From NCBI RefSeq assembly GCF_964340395.1, contig NC_135550.1:19881176-19945175 (forward strand): a DNA stretch of 64,000 bases, in the 5' to 3' direction. The notes beneath the pieces were generated by a model. It was not told where the DNA came from. It saw only the letters and a program-made list of their open reading frames with translations, and searched no databases. The stretch is from Glandiceps talaboti. Lineage: Eukaryota; Hemichordata; Enteropneusta; Spengelidae. Below are positions 55,601 to 64,000 of this stretch, piece by piece (position 1 is the stretch's first letter; every line of letters starts with the position of its first letter). The position numbers were made by a program, and so were the translations under genes.

Positions 55601-56457
55601 ACGTCAGGCAAGAGAAAGGGCAAAACGACTGAACCAGGCTAATAATGAAGAACTCAACTATGAAGTAGAAAAAGATGATACGTTTAATGCTGATGACGGT
55701 AAGATTTCAGATTTTACAATTTTTCACCCAAATAAACTGTATTCATTAAATATTAAGAAAATTTGTTTTCAACGTGTAAGGACCTTTTCTGTCCAGTATG
55801 CAACCGAAAATCAGTGCATATACACCCAGTGCTGCATATTATTACCACTGATAGTCAATGAAGAAATTATACATAATTATGAAAAAGACACAAAGTAAAA
55901 TGCACAAAACGGAAATGAATTTTACAAGAATTAATGTTCATAGACTCTGGGTCCATGGTATAATTTCTACTCTCAGAGTCAAAACATTTCTTGACTCTGA
56001 GAGTAGAAATTCAAAAAATTTTTTGAAAATTTTGGTTTGATATCTAGTAAAACATTTCATTTTGTTGTTTGATGTGATCATTTTTCAAAAGTCTAGTTCT
56101 CCTCAATATAAAGACCTTCTGCAGCCTGTAGATGCCATGGTAACATTATTTCAACAATCTATTTTCTAAAATTTGTACTTATCAGATGTAGATTCATGGC
56201 TAGATGGATACAATGGTAACGAAGAAAGCAATGTTGGATCAGCGGTGTCGTCAACCTCAGAAAGAATCTATGACGGTAGAAGTAGTCCAGTGAAACGTTA
56301 CAATCCCCTTACCAGTGCTGAGACGCGAAAACGTCAACTAGTGCCCGGATCAACGGACCGCGGGGATGATGACCCTTCAGATCAGGCCAATTGGGCAAGT
56401 AAAAGTTACAATGCGTATGAAGAAACAAAACCACAAGATAAGTTTTTTGATTCATGA
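25383..56457 (+). CDS. STMND1: stathmin domain-containing protein 1-like, six exons, 335 aa
   Basis: Exons: 25383-25656, 51712-51797, 52407-52487, 54246-54350, 55509-55698 and 56186-56457. All junctions are GT-AG with matching phase (1, 0, 0, 0, 1). ATG 25383 has A at -3 and G at +4 and follows an in-frame TAA at 25326. The protein opens MGCGSS, a typical N-myristoylation plus palmitoylation signal. A Ser/Asn/Lys-rich linker runs to residue 91. The stathmin-like domain starts with VPKPVAFDIVID (residues 92-103, the beta-hairpin-like cap) and KHPPKRLQVL, followed by a long charged helix rich in Glu, Arg and Lys (about 130-240), the part that binds tubulin in stathmins. An acidic, Ser-rich tail ends in DKFFDS. 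Vertebrate STMND1 is shorter as I recall it, so the long tail is notable. Likely role: a membrane-tethered tubulin-binding protein, inferred from the family only. An extra exon in the 26-kb first intron cannot be excluded. Confidence 0.8.
28605..28949. mobile_element. dispersed repeat, copy 2 (MITE-like, inverted)
   Basis: Reverse-orientation copy of 11384-11743 with better preserved ends: TAAGGCCTAAAAAGAAATTG on the left and CAATTTTTTTTATTAGGCCT on the right, followed inside by GGTTCC/GGAACC words. No coding capacity. Confidence 0.7.
29757..29851. repeat. 31-bp tandem repeat, three copies
   Basis: TACCTCCATGGTCTGTATCT followed by ATGGGTGTGTGG, two full copies and a third shortened one. Confidence 0.85.
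30768..31180. repeat. minisatellite, ~45-bp unit with ~101-bp higher-order unit
   Basis: Units contain AAGGAATGGTTTATCATTCC and ACCCCTATTCCTTATGTAT. In the middle a longer block that includes TCCTGGTCCCTAGGAATGG is duplicated exactly, making a higher-order repeat. Confidence 0.85.
31915..32373 (+). repeat. 459-bp inverted repeat, left arm
   Basis: Starts CCACAGGGAGCAGCGAGC and ends GGATGTAACTCCA. Every segment compared matches the reverse complement of 35568-36026, including the internal GATC and GATT microsatellite runs, and both arms have the same length. TTTT adjoins the outer end on both sides, a weak hint of target duplication. Confidence 0.85.
32374..35567. other. CpG-rich core between the inverted repeat arms
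   Basis: 3.2 kb lacking any convincing coding frame. CpG density around 33.24-33.36 kb is about one per 12 bases, compared with almost none in the surrounding intron. It contains direct repeats (TCAGAATACAATAAAATATC at about 33101 and 33219; AGGGGTAAAATAA four times) and a strong hairpin at 33289-33350. It may be the inside of a transposable element or an intronic promoter. Confidence 0.5.
33289..33350. repeat. 20-bp-arm hairpin rich in CpG
   Basis: CGTGTTTCTGTGATCGCGCA (33289-33308) pairs with 33331-33350 with one mismatch and a 22-bp loop. A related single arm (ACGTGTTTCTTTGATCGCGC) recurs near 33498. Confidence 0.7.
35568..36026 (-). repeat. 459-bp inverted repeat, right arm
   Basis: Reverse complement of 31915-32373, apparently without indels. 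Identity across microsatellites, which mutate quickly, points to a very recent duplication, gene conversion, or an assembly effect. Confidence 0.85.
45305..45600. repeat. minisatellite, ~46-bp unit
   Basis: About six copies of a unit with GATAAAATGTAGCAATGTTA and GTAAGATTTTTGTCAAGCCA. Confidence 0.85.
47330..47490. repeat. minisatellite, ~30-bp unit
   Basis: About five diverged copies of GACTTGAGGTCAATATTTTA followed by TGGGGTA. Confidence 0.75.
47930..48311. mobile_element. interspersed repeat ending in a hairpin
   Basis: TACCAAATTTCATTATAATT, a CAGTCGTTTTTAAGAAATGA segment, a CAGACAGACACA-type microsatellite and a terminal 10-bp perfect hairpin ACCTCCTGTA / TACAGGAGGT (48288-48311). This order recurs in marine invertebrate repeats as I remember them; the class is not certain. 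Confidence 0.45.
49855..50335. repeat. minisatellite, ~45-bp unit
   Basis: About ten copies of GATATTTTGTAACCACCATT followed by TTGAAATAGATAAACTAATA. Both strands stay open in frames, giving repetitive pseudo-proteins. Confidence 0.9.
50818..50913. repeat. ~33-bp tandem repeat, three copies
   Basis: GTAGTGGAATGAGATAGGCA followed by GCCAAAACTA, three copies. Confidence 0.85.
51712..51797 (+). CDS. STMND1: STMND1-like exon 2 (start of stathmin-like domain)
   Basis: 86-bp exon with acceptor TTTACAG and donor GTTAGT. The leading TT completes a Val codon with the last base of exon 1. It encodes residues 92-120: VPKPVAFDIVIDTS, a short linker, then KHPPKRLQ. Pro-x-AF-x-(I/V) and PP-(K/R)-RLQ are the signature I associate with stathmin-family N-caps, and this exon is the best single reason for the family call. 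Confidence 0.8.
52407..52487 (+). CDS. STMND1: STMND1-like exon 3
   Basis: 81-bp phase-0 exon, residues 121-147, from VLQPKETPLTADML to LTEERRRE, with acceptor TTCCAG and donor GTAAGA. It begins the charged helix of the stathmin-like domain. Confidence 0.75.
52488..54245 (+). other. intron 3 of the STMND1-like gene
   Basis: CpG-poor unique DNA with no recognised element. Introns 2 (51798-52406), 4 (54351-55508) and 5 (55699-56185) are similar, except for the hairpin in intron 5. Confidence 0.6.
54246..54350 (+). CDS. STMND1: STMND1-like exon 4
   Basis: 105-bp phase-0 exon, residues 148-182, from ELQKRAKSARRTSKRRKEIM to EQQSK, with acceptor TTTCAG and donor GTAGGG. It is a strongly basic then acidic helix with no Pro or Gly, as expected inside a stathmin-type long helix. 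Confidence 0.75.
55509..55698 (+). CDS. STMND1: STMND1-like exon 5
   Basis: 190-bp exon, residues 183-245 plus one base, with acceptor TTACAG and donor GTAAGA. It continues the charged coiled-coil helix (KVVKQKLREERARQARERAK) and ends in an acidic segment (EVEKDDTFNADD). Confidence 0.75.
55962..56011. repeat. perfect 21-bp-arm hairpin in intron 5
   Basis: The left arm, AATTTCTACTCTCAGAGTCA plus one A, at 55962-55982 is exactly complementary to 55991-56011, with an 8-base loop. The arms are long enough to form a stable RNA stem in the STMND1-like pre-mRNA on either strand. Confidence 0.8.
56186..56457 (+). CDS. STMND1: STMND1-like exon 6 (C-terminal tail and stop)
   Basis: Last coding exon, residues 246-335, with acceptor TATCAG; stop TGA at 56455-56457. 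It encodes a Ser/Asp-rich tail with SWLDGYNGNEES, a KRYNPLTSAETRKRQ segment and the end KPQDKFFDS. The tail has no recognised domain and is probably disordered. Confidence 0.75.
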
Positions 56458-58229
56458 TGCAGTTGCTATAGCAACCAATTTGATGAACAGCATTTACTAA
56501 CAAAAGATTAAGAAACTAATACTTGTAGGATATAGATGCCTGGTATGTGATAACTTTGTTATGACTGCTATCGGTAGAAAGACCAATGTCAATACTATTC
56601 TCTGATATTGAAGCACACATTTGATTTCTGCCATGAAGAATTTGCTATATTTAGACACATTTTTTTCATGAAAATCAGTCACAAGGTGTGTGTTCTTCTT
56701 TAAGTGAAAATATTTCACTATGAAGTGTACTTTTCACTTTTTGAAGACCTCCAAATTGTAACTTTGATACAAGGCCGAGTTCAATGGCATGTTTTGTAGT
56801 GTTTAATCGTTTCCTTCACTTATTCTTGACGACCTCCAATTCACCTTTAATATTTGTCAAGTTCAAAGGCATGTGTGAAAATGAGAGACCCAATTATCTT
56901 AAGTGCATTGTTCATAGTATGATATTGATAAAAAAAAACCATCAAAGTAAAAACTGGTTCTGTGTGACTTAAATGCAGTGTCAAAGAGATCATATTTTCA
57001 CATTCAAATGTAATTAGCATAAATTAGCATAAAGAAGTCATAACATTGTTGTTACATACTGTGGTGGAAATGGTAGGTAAAAGAATATTTACTGTGCAAT
57101 CGACACACAGGGGTTGTCATTGTCAATTGCTACCATAATACTGGTCATTCCAAAATTCTCATCTCGCTAAACTAAGATATATCTTATTTCATTAAAAAAA
57201 TATCTGTATGAAAAATTCTTGACCTTGCATTGTTGTTTTGGAAATATCAAATTTTGACATTCTGTTCAAACCTTTCTCTTTGGAATATTGTACAATTATA
57301 CTGAATGGTCCAAATACAAAATTCATTGATGTAAGTTTGTGCTTGTAGGAGGTGAGCCATTCTACTGAACTTATAATGGTACGAACCTTCTAAGGCATAA
57401 TTTGGTTCAAAACAGGATGTCCAAAATTACCACTTTACTGATTTTTTTGTTGATTTTCAAACAGGTGTATTCAAAGAGTCATGTAAGGGAAACATTTATG
57501 GTAACAATTGCCATCCTGTGTTTCAATACACACAGCAATTTCTATTTTGAAAGCAATATTTTTGTACAAAGGGAGAAAAATTATGGAAATGAAAAACGGG
57601 TCAAGAAATGGCAGTAATATAAATGTAAAGATTATAGTGTGGTGTAACTTACTTTAGTTTACTGTTCTATGCTTGCAAGTTATAATTTACAACAAAATTG
57701 TAAATATGAATCAAAATTAGACTTGTTTTATTGTCTTCAAGTTACTTGGCTGTCTTATTGTTAAATATTTTTGGTTCTGTTCAAATGTAAAATGAAGAGT
57801 GTGAACTTTGATTAACTGATACCCACAATAACAAAAACTTCTCTACAATTTAAAATATCAGAAAGCCCTAATATATACTTTCTCTAATTTATGAAATTCT
57901 ACCAAAGATAATCATGTCTTGACATCTAGAAGACAAAAATAACTCTAGAACATTGTATTGAGCCGAGATGTTCACTTTGAAATAAATACGATTACCAATC
58001 AGATATGAGGAAGTTGGAGATATTTACATATAGAAATACTGACAAATGGTTGTGAGAGTGTAAACAGCTGTACAGTTCTATCAAAGAGGGTGATTTACAT
58101 AAATATTAGAAACTTGTCAATCTGTGATTTGTGTGATTTTATAATTATTTTCATCTCTGGGTTGCATGGTCCTAAATTAAACAGTATATCATAAAGAGAG
58201 TAAGTTTTATTCAAGAACTAGCAGGAATT
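56458..58229 (+). other. 3' UTR or 3' flank of the STMND1-like gene
   Basis: CpG-poor, AT-rich DNA without recognised genes, containing a candidate AATAAA at 57981. Confidence 0.5.
57981..57986 (+). terminator. candidate poly(A) signal AATAAA, proximal
   Basis: AATAAA in the 3' flank 1.5 kb after the STMND1-like stop codon. It is the first clear canonical hexamer found downstream on this strand. AT-rich DNA makes chance matches likely. Confidence 0.25.
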
Positions 58230-59690
58230 GATAGTGTACATTTTACCCAGCCATATTCCATCCACAAGAACTAGCTAGTACTCATATAGCATAGTATTAC
58301 CCTGCCTTATTAAATCCACAAGAACTAGCTGGTACCAATATAGTATAATATTACCCTGCCTTATTAAATCCACAAGAACTATAGTACCGATATAGCATAG
58401 TATTACCCTGCCTTATTCCATCCACAAGAACTATAGTACCGATATAGCATAGTATTACCCTGCCTTATTCCATCCACAAGAACTAAAGTACCAATATAGC
58501 ATAGTATTACCCTGCCTTATTCCATCCACAGGAACTATAGTACCGATATAGCATAGTATTACCCTGCCTTATTCCATCCACAAGAACTATAGTACTGATA
58601 TAGCATAGTATTACCCTGCCTTATTCCATCCACAGGAACTATAGTACCGATATAGCATAGTATTACCCTGCCTTATTCCATCCACAGGAACTATAGTACC
58701 GATATAGCATAGTATTACCCTGCCTTATTCCATCCACAGGAACTATAGTACCGATATAGCATAGTATTACCCTGCCTTCTACCATCCACAAGACCTTAGC
58801 TAGTACTGATGATAATGTATTACCCAATGCCTTATTCCATTCACAGTAATGACATGTAGCTATAAATACTGACATAGCATAGTATTACCCTATCTTATTC
58901 CATCCACAAGAACTAGCTAGTACCAATATAGCATAGTATTACCCTACACATATTCCATCCACAAGAACTAGCTAGTACCAATATAGCATAGTATTACCCT
59001 ACACATATTCCATCCACAAGAACTAGCTAGTACCAATATAGCATAGTATTACCCTACACATATTCCATCCACAAGAACTAGCTAGTACCGATATAGCATA
59101 GTATTACCCTACACATATTCCATCCACAAGAACTAGCTAGTACCAATATAGCATAGTGTTACCCTACACATATTCCATCCACAAGAACTAGTTAGTACCA
59201 ATATAGCATAGTATTACCCTACACATATTCCATCCACAAGAACTAGCTAGTACCAATATAGCATAGTATTACCCTACACATATTCCATCCACAAGAACTA
59301 GCTAGTACCAATATAGCATAGTATTACCTACCCTACACATATTCCATCCACAAGAACTAGCTAGTACCAATATAGCATAGTATTACCCTACACATATTCC
59401 ATCCACAAGAACTAGCTAGTACCGATATAGCATAGTATTACCCTGCCATATTCCATCCACAAGAACTAGCTAGTACCAATATAGCATAGTATTGCCCTGC
59501 TATATCGGTACTAGCTAGTTTTTGTGGATATTCCATCGGCAAGAACTATACTTAGTAACGATAAATCATAACATTAATACTCTGCCTAATTCCATCCACA
59601 AGAACTATACTCAGTAACGATAAATCATAACATTAATACCCTGCCTAATTCCATCCACAAGAACTCACTAGTACCACTATAGCATAATGT
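58230..59690. repeat. large minisatellite, ~60-63-bp unit
   Basis: About 23 copies of a unit with ATATAGCATAGTATTACCCT, then TATTCCATCCACAAGAACTA and GCTAGTACC. Two blocks exist: an early CTGCCTTATTCC type and a later CTACACATATTCC type. At 59498-59527 one partial unit is inverted. Confidence 0.9.
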
Positions 59691-61932
59691 TATCCTGCAT
59701 ATAATTCTGTCCATTATAAAGACAAAATCAGTTGTGCTCCATTCACTTATTCTGCAGGATAAAGATATTTTGAAATCTGGTCAGAATTCATTCGCCATAA
59801 AACTCTCATAAAATGGGATAATTTTCTGCTATTTAAAGTCTAAATACCACTCACAAAGAGATTAACTGCTATTCTGTACAGCATTGAAGACCTGATTCAC
59901 TTTTATAAATGTTATAATTGTAGTTTTTACTGACACGAAAGACTGAATGCTGAGGAAATATGTTATTAGACTACTTTATATAGGAAATAATGACAGCATG
60001 CATCTAGATCAGGAGTGATTCTGAGAATAATAAAATGACTTTTATCACCAAAGAGATGTGAGATAAAAGTGATCAAGGCCATCATGTATTCAACAACATA
60101 TTTGTCACAAAATTTGATTCTGACCTTTAACTTTGAAATGTGTCACGTAATTTGATTTTCAGAATCAACCATTACAGAGCTTTGGCAAAGCAACTTTGAT
60201 TACAATGTAGAAGCCTTGTTGAACAGTTTAAGAGTGAGATTTCTACCTGATAATTGCTACCATTATCTCTCAAAATATTGTAATTTTTTCCTGACTTTTT
60301 TTTCTGTCACAATGGTTGACACCTAACACAATTAGATGAAATTGTACACATTGTATTTACAGATAATCGCTGTATAAAAACCAGTTAGTGAATGGTTCAC
60401 GAGTATAGAAATTTTGTTACTCCTCAAATAAATGGCAGGATTTCTATTGGCAAGCCTATAACTTCCAGAGTAAGACATACAGTATGTAAGAAATTCAGAA
60501 GAAAGTGTAAATATGATAAAGAATCTGGGATTTGGGAAATTAATTTGTATGTGATATAAGTATGGTTGTTTTATTGGTGTGCATATATTGTTGTTTTTTA
60601 AATTATTTTGTTATAATTTGTTTACATTGTTACTTTGGCAACAGGAATGTGAAGCCATCAATGACTAGATCAGGTCACTGACCTTTGTAAATATACTACA
60701 CCAATGTGAAGTCATGTAGTTTATTTCATTTTTTTCTCCGAATATTCAACTGTAATATTGCTAGTAATGATTTTGACTTGTGTCTCAAATGCAATGAAAA
60801 TTTTAGATATTGCAATACCAGTTTTATAAATCTTAGACATATTCATTTATGAGTATGCACATTGTACTTTCAACACTGACCATGATCTCTGAGGATCTGA
60901 TGCAGCAAAGACACTGTCAATGTAAATGTGTCCAGTGGAAAATGTAGATATTGTCGGTATCCGGGGTGGGCAGCCAAGTAAAACAAAAGTCTGAAATATG
61001 ATAGACTACAGAGGGCGCTATTTACATGAAACCGTTATTTAGCCTCAACATGTTTTATGTAATCATGGAACATAACCCACTATGTAATATACAGTAATTT
61101 TGAAGAAACTAACCGACCTGCCTGTAATTTCAGGTATGTATTCATAAAAAGATCAGACGTTTTGGTCCAAATTACTTTAAAGAAGTTTTGTTAATAATTT
61201 TAAAGACACCAAGTAACTTATCAAATTTTAATGTAGTACTAGTGCAAATTTTGACAGTGTCTTGTGAAATATTATTTTCTGCTGTATGCTGCAATGTTTT
61301 TGTTGTTGTTTTTTTTGTAATTACCTTGTTAGAAGTGTACCCTATGTAAATTGATGTATCACACATTCTTTGATGATGTTTGACTTCAAGATATAACCTT
61401 ACAGAAACATCCGTCCAGCAATGTTTTAACAGTTGTAAATATACATGGTTGTATAATACTTTGTGTGGGAGTGAGTTATTTTAAAATGCTATTTCTGCTA
61501 ATGTAAAAACTTAAAAACAACACATTCTCTTTGGAATTTGTTTTTTCATTCGATGCCAACGTTTTGTGATGTGTTTATATTTAAATGTGACTGAAACAAT
61601 TAAAATAAAGATTGATTGATATTCATTTAATGTTTTGTTTTTCTTTTTTGCAAGTTTTGTTACAAAAGTCATTTGTATAAATCTTAGTTCTGAGGTTCCG
61701 GTTTATAAACATACACACAGAGGCAGACAGACAGACAGACAGACTGAACCTTCACCTCGCCTATGGCACTGCTGAACCTCAGATTCAGCTGTGCTAAAAT
61801 AACTTTGTCAGAAGTGTTCTGTTGATGTAGATTAAGCTTATTTCTTAAATGGCAGCTAATGGCTATTTTTGAAAGGATGAGTATGTGTGTGTGTGTGTGT
61901 GTGTGTGTGTACATGTGTATGTGTTCATGTAT

Positions 61933-61971
<39 letters not shown>

Positions 61972-62640
61972 CTAACTATATGGAGTATTGTATTTCCTAC
62001 AAGTAACATATCCTTTTCCATTTAATAGACTAGGGAAGACTTGTCCTAGGTACATGTACGTTATAATATATACTCTTACTTTTCTCTCATACTTTCATCA
62101 AATAAAATTCATATGAAACAAAAAGATGTCTATGGTCGCTCTGTACACACAGACCACACCAGGTCATAATTTAAAATAGTAGTTATGAGTCTAATTTTTA
62201 TGCAAATTCAAAAACTTTTTTTTTTCTTAGTGATTCATGTAAATGCAACTTTCGCTCCACAAGCCTCACATATGTATGTTAGGAACACAAGTCCAAGAGA
62301 CACCCCAACGATGAATCGGTCAATCTTACAGTGAATCATCTGTAAGTGAATGTAATATTAGGCTGTTGATTTTGTTCTAAAAACTGGTCACCGATATGGA
62401 CAATGGAGTAGACACTCTATGATTGAAGGTTTACAATCTTTGTTGTCATCAAATAGAAAATAATCTACCTGGTCATGAAAGGTGTAATAAGATGTGTTAC
62501 AGGTAGAAAAAAACTATTTGTCTGTGATTTCAGTGGTACAAATGGCGATGTATGTGCACTTTATGATGTAACTCATCCATGAGACTTTACAGAATAATGT
62601 TTTGATACGATTTTTCAGTCAATGTTGAATGTTGTGACTC
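59691..62640. other. non-coding flank with microsatellites
   Basis: Contains a CAGA microsatellite at 61721-61743, (GT)n runs at 61883-61911 and 61933-61968, and the AATAAA at 61604. No gene recognised. Confidence 0.5.
61604..61609 (+). terminator. candidate poly(A) signal AATAAA, distal
   Basis: AATAAA followed within 30-50 bases by a T-rich run (61631-61660), the usual layout of an animal cleavage site. The CpG-poor domain of the STMND1-like gene ends only about 1.3 kb beyond it, so a long 3' UTR ending here is possible. It would have to include the 58.2-59.7 kb minisatellite, which counts against it. Confidence 0.3.
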
Positions 62641-62697
62641 TTATTCAATGATTCTTTTGTGGATTCTATTTCCATGTATAGCACACAAGTTTTAAAC

Positions 62698-64000
62698 CTT
62701 CTGCTGCAACCACTGTAATCTTCCACTAACATTTCTCACTTGTTGATTACACCCCACAAGTATTTCTAAGCGACATATATTGTATTAATCAGTATTTCGT
62801 TGATTTCTTGTGATACTACTGTTTCTCTAGCCCAGGTCACAGAGACCACTATACTAGGAGAGGTATACACACTGACAAGTTACTATAATAAATTGAATAC
62901 ACTAAAAATTCATCTCTCCTAAGTATGATTTTCAGTTACTATTACTGACTTCTGAGCTTCTTTTTGCTGATTCTATTTACGTTGTGATATACTCTATATA
63001 CGAGATCCCATTTGCGTGACGAGAGATACCCTTTTTGATGAGGGGCTTCAATAGTAGACGTCGACGTTGGAGAAACGTTTTTTATGCTTCAATAGACTGT
63101 AGAATGTCGCTGGGGGCGTCCCGGTCATCTCTTTCCAGTCTTTTGTGTAAAAGGATGTTGCACGGCGGCTGACCTTTCAGTCTATAGGGCTTCAACAACT
63201 GCGCGATTTCAATCTTTTGGTGTTTCCACTGTCAGATTCTATTAAAACTTATAACTCGCTGGCAACAAAAAAATAGAGGGATCAAAGAAAAAACTTTGAA
63301 GGTCAAATTAATGTAGTTTGACAATGAAATTGTATTCGATTCGTTAAGACAGGAGCCAAGAGAACTGTTGTACCGAATGTCATGGTTCACTTACATTGAT
63401 ATGAGAAGCAAGTCTTAATACGTTGAACTGGAATTAACCTCAATAGCTGATTTCCGGGTTCTATTCACAAACCGAAAACTTCTCTTCTATCACAATTGTA
63501 TAGTTTTCATCGTTTGTTGCAACCACTGTAATCATCCACTAAAATGTACTCGTTGATTACACCCCACAAGTAGAAAAATAGAGGAATCTAACAGATTTGC
63601 AGCCAATATGTGACATCAACGTGAATTCAAAGTATAACATCGTCGGCTAAAATCACAGTAACCAGTTCAGCAGTTTTTGACTTTATGTCGTTTACATACA
63701 TGCAAATGTGCTCCCACAGACAGACACTTCACTAGGCCTATGGGATTAATACTGAACGTTAGTTTATATGTGTTACAAATGATAAAATATTGTTACAAGG
63801 TCCAGACCAGTGAGATAATACAGAACAATCGGGGTAATTAAATACCTCTGATTTCGTTAACGCAGACATCTTTACACAAGCCGAAACTGTCTCTCTGTTT
63901 AAGCACAAGCGTTTCCAACCTTCGATTCAACCACTGTAATCGTCCACTATCATTTCTATAACTCGTTGATTACACCCCACAAGTAGAAAGGTAGAGGAAT
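62698..64000 (+). repeat. four spaced copies of a ~70-bp sequence, running off the window
   Basis: Copies at about 62706, 63223 (degenerate), 63518 and 63926 share CAACCACTGTAATC, CCACTA, ACTCGTTGATTACACCCC and ACAAGTAGAAA. Spacing is irregular (about 290-520 bp) and the intervening DNA is mostly unique, so it is not a simple minisatellite. Possible diverged units of a longer tandem duplication. Confidence 0.6.

Noticed and set aside
58230-59690. CRISPR-like array
   Set aside because: Units are contiguous and vary all along their length with no unique spacers; the context is animal DNA. It is a minisatellite.

Overview
The window looks like nuclear DNA of a marine invertebrate animal. The genes are interrupted by GT-AG introns in all three phases. 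The non-coding DNA is AT-rich and full of micro- and minisatellites. A SINE carries the 3' tail with the words GTAAAGCGCTTTGAGCA and (ATT)n that is common in sea urchins, hemichordates, amphioxus and molluscs. I cannot name the species. Nothing looks bacterial, viral or organellar.

Two protein-coding genes can be reconstructed exon by exon with consistent reading phase. On the minus strand, 14723-18762 is a five-exon gene for a 726-residue protein. It has paired CxxC motifs at its N-terminal end and a C-terminal region resembling the DUF7869 class of DDE/RNase H-fold transposase-like proteins. It is either a large intact DNA transposon or a domesticated derivative. A perfect 22-bp inverted repeat flanks it at 13133 and 19535, which may be the ends of a roughly 6.4-kb element. 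On the plus strand, 25383-56457 is a six-exon gene for a 335-residue stathmin-domain protein most like STMND1, with an MGCG acylation-type N-terminus and a 26-kb first intron.

Layout: 1-13 kb is CpG-bearing, apparently non-coding DNA with satellites and a fold-back element (12.68-13.10 kb). 13.1-19.5 kb is the transposase-like gene with its minisatellite and flanks. 19.5-25.4 kb holds a SINE, a small MITE-like element, a GGT/GGC microsatellite and the presumed STMND1 promoter region. 25.4-56.5 kb is the STMND1-like gene; its first intron contains a 459-bp inverted repeat (31915-32373 and 35568-36026) around a CpG-rich 3.2-kb core. 56.5-62.9 kb is 3' UTR or flank with a 1.4-kb minisatellite. 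62.6-64 kb carries four copies of an unexplained ~70-bp sequence and runs off the window.

The two genes do not look functionally linked. The least ordinary features are the transposase-like gene with its candidate termini, the indel-free inverted repeat around an intronic CpG-rich island, and the repeated sequence at the right edge. No new defence or regulatory system is established by the sequence alone.
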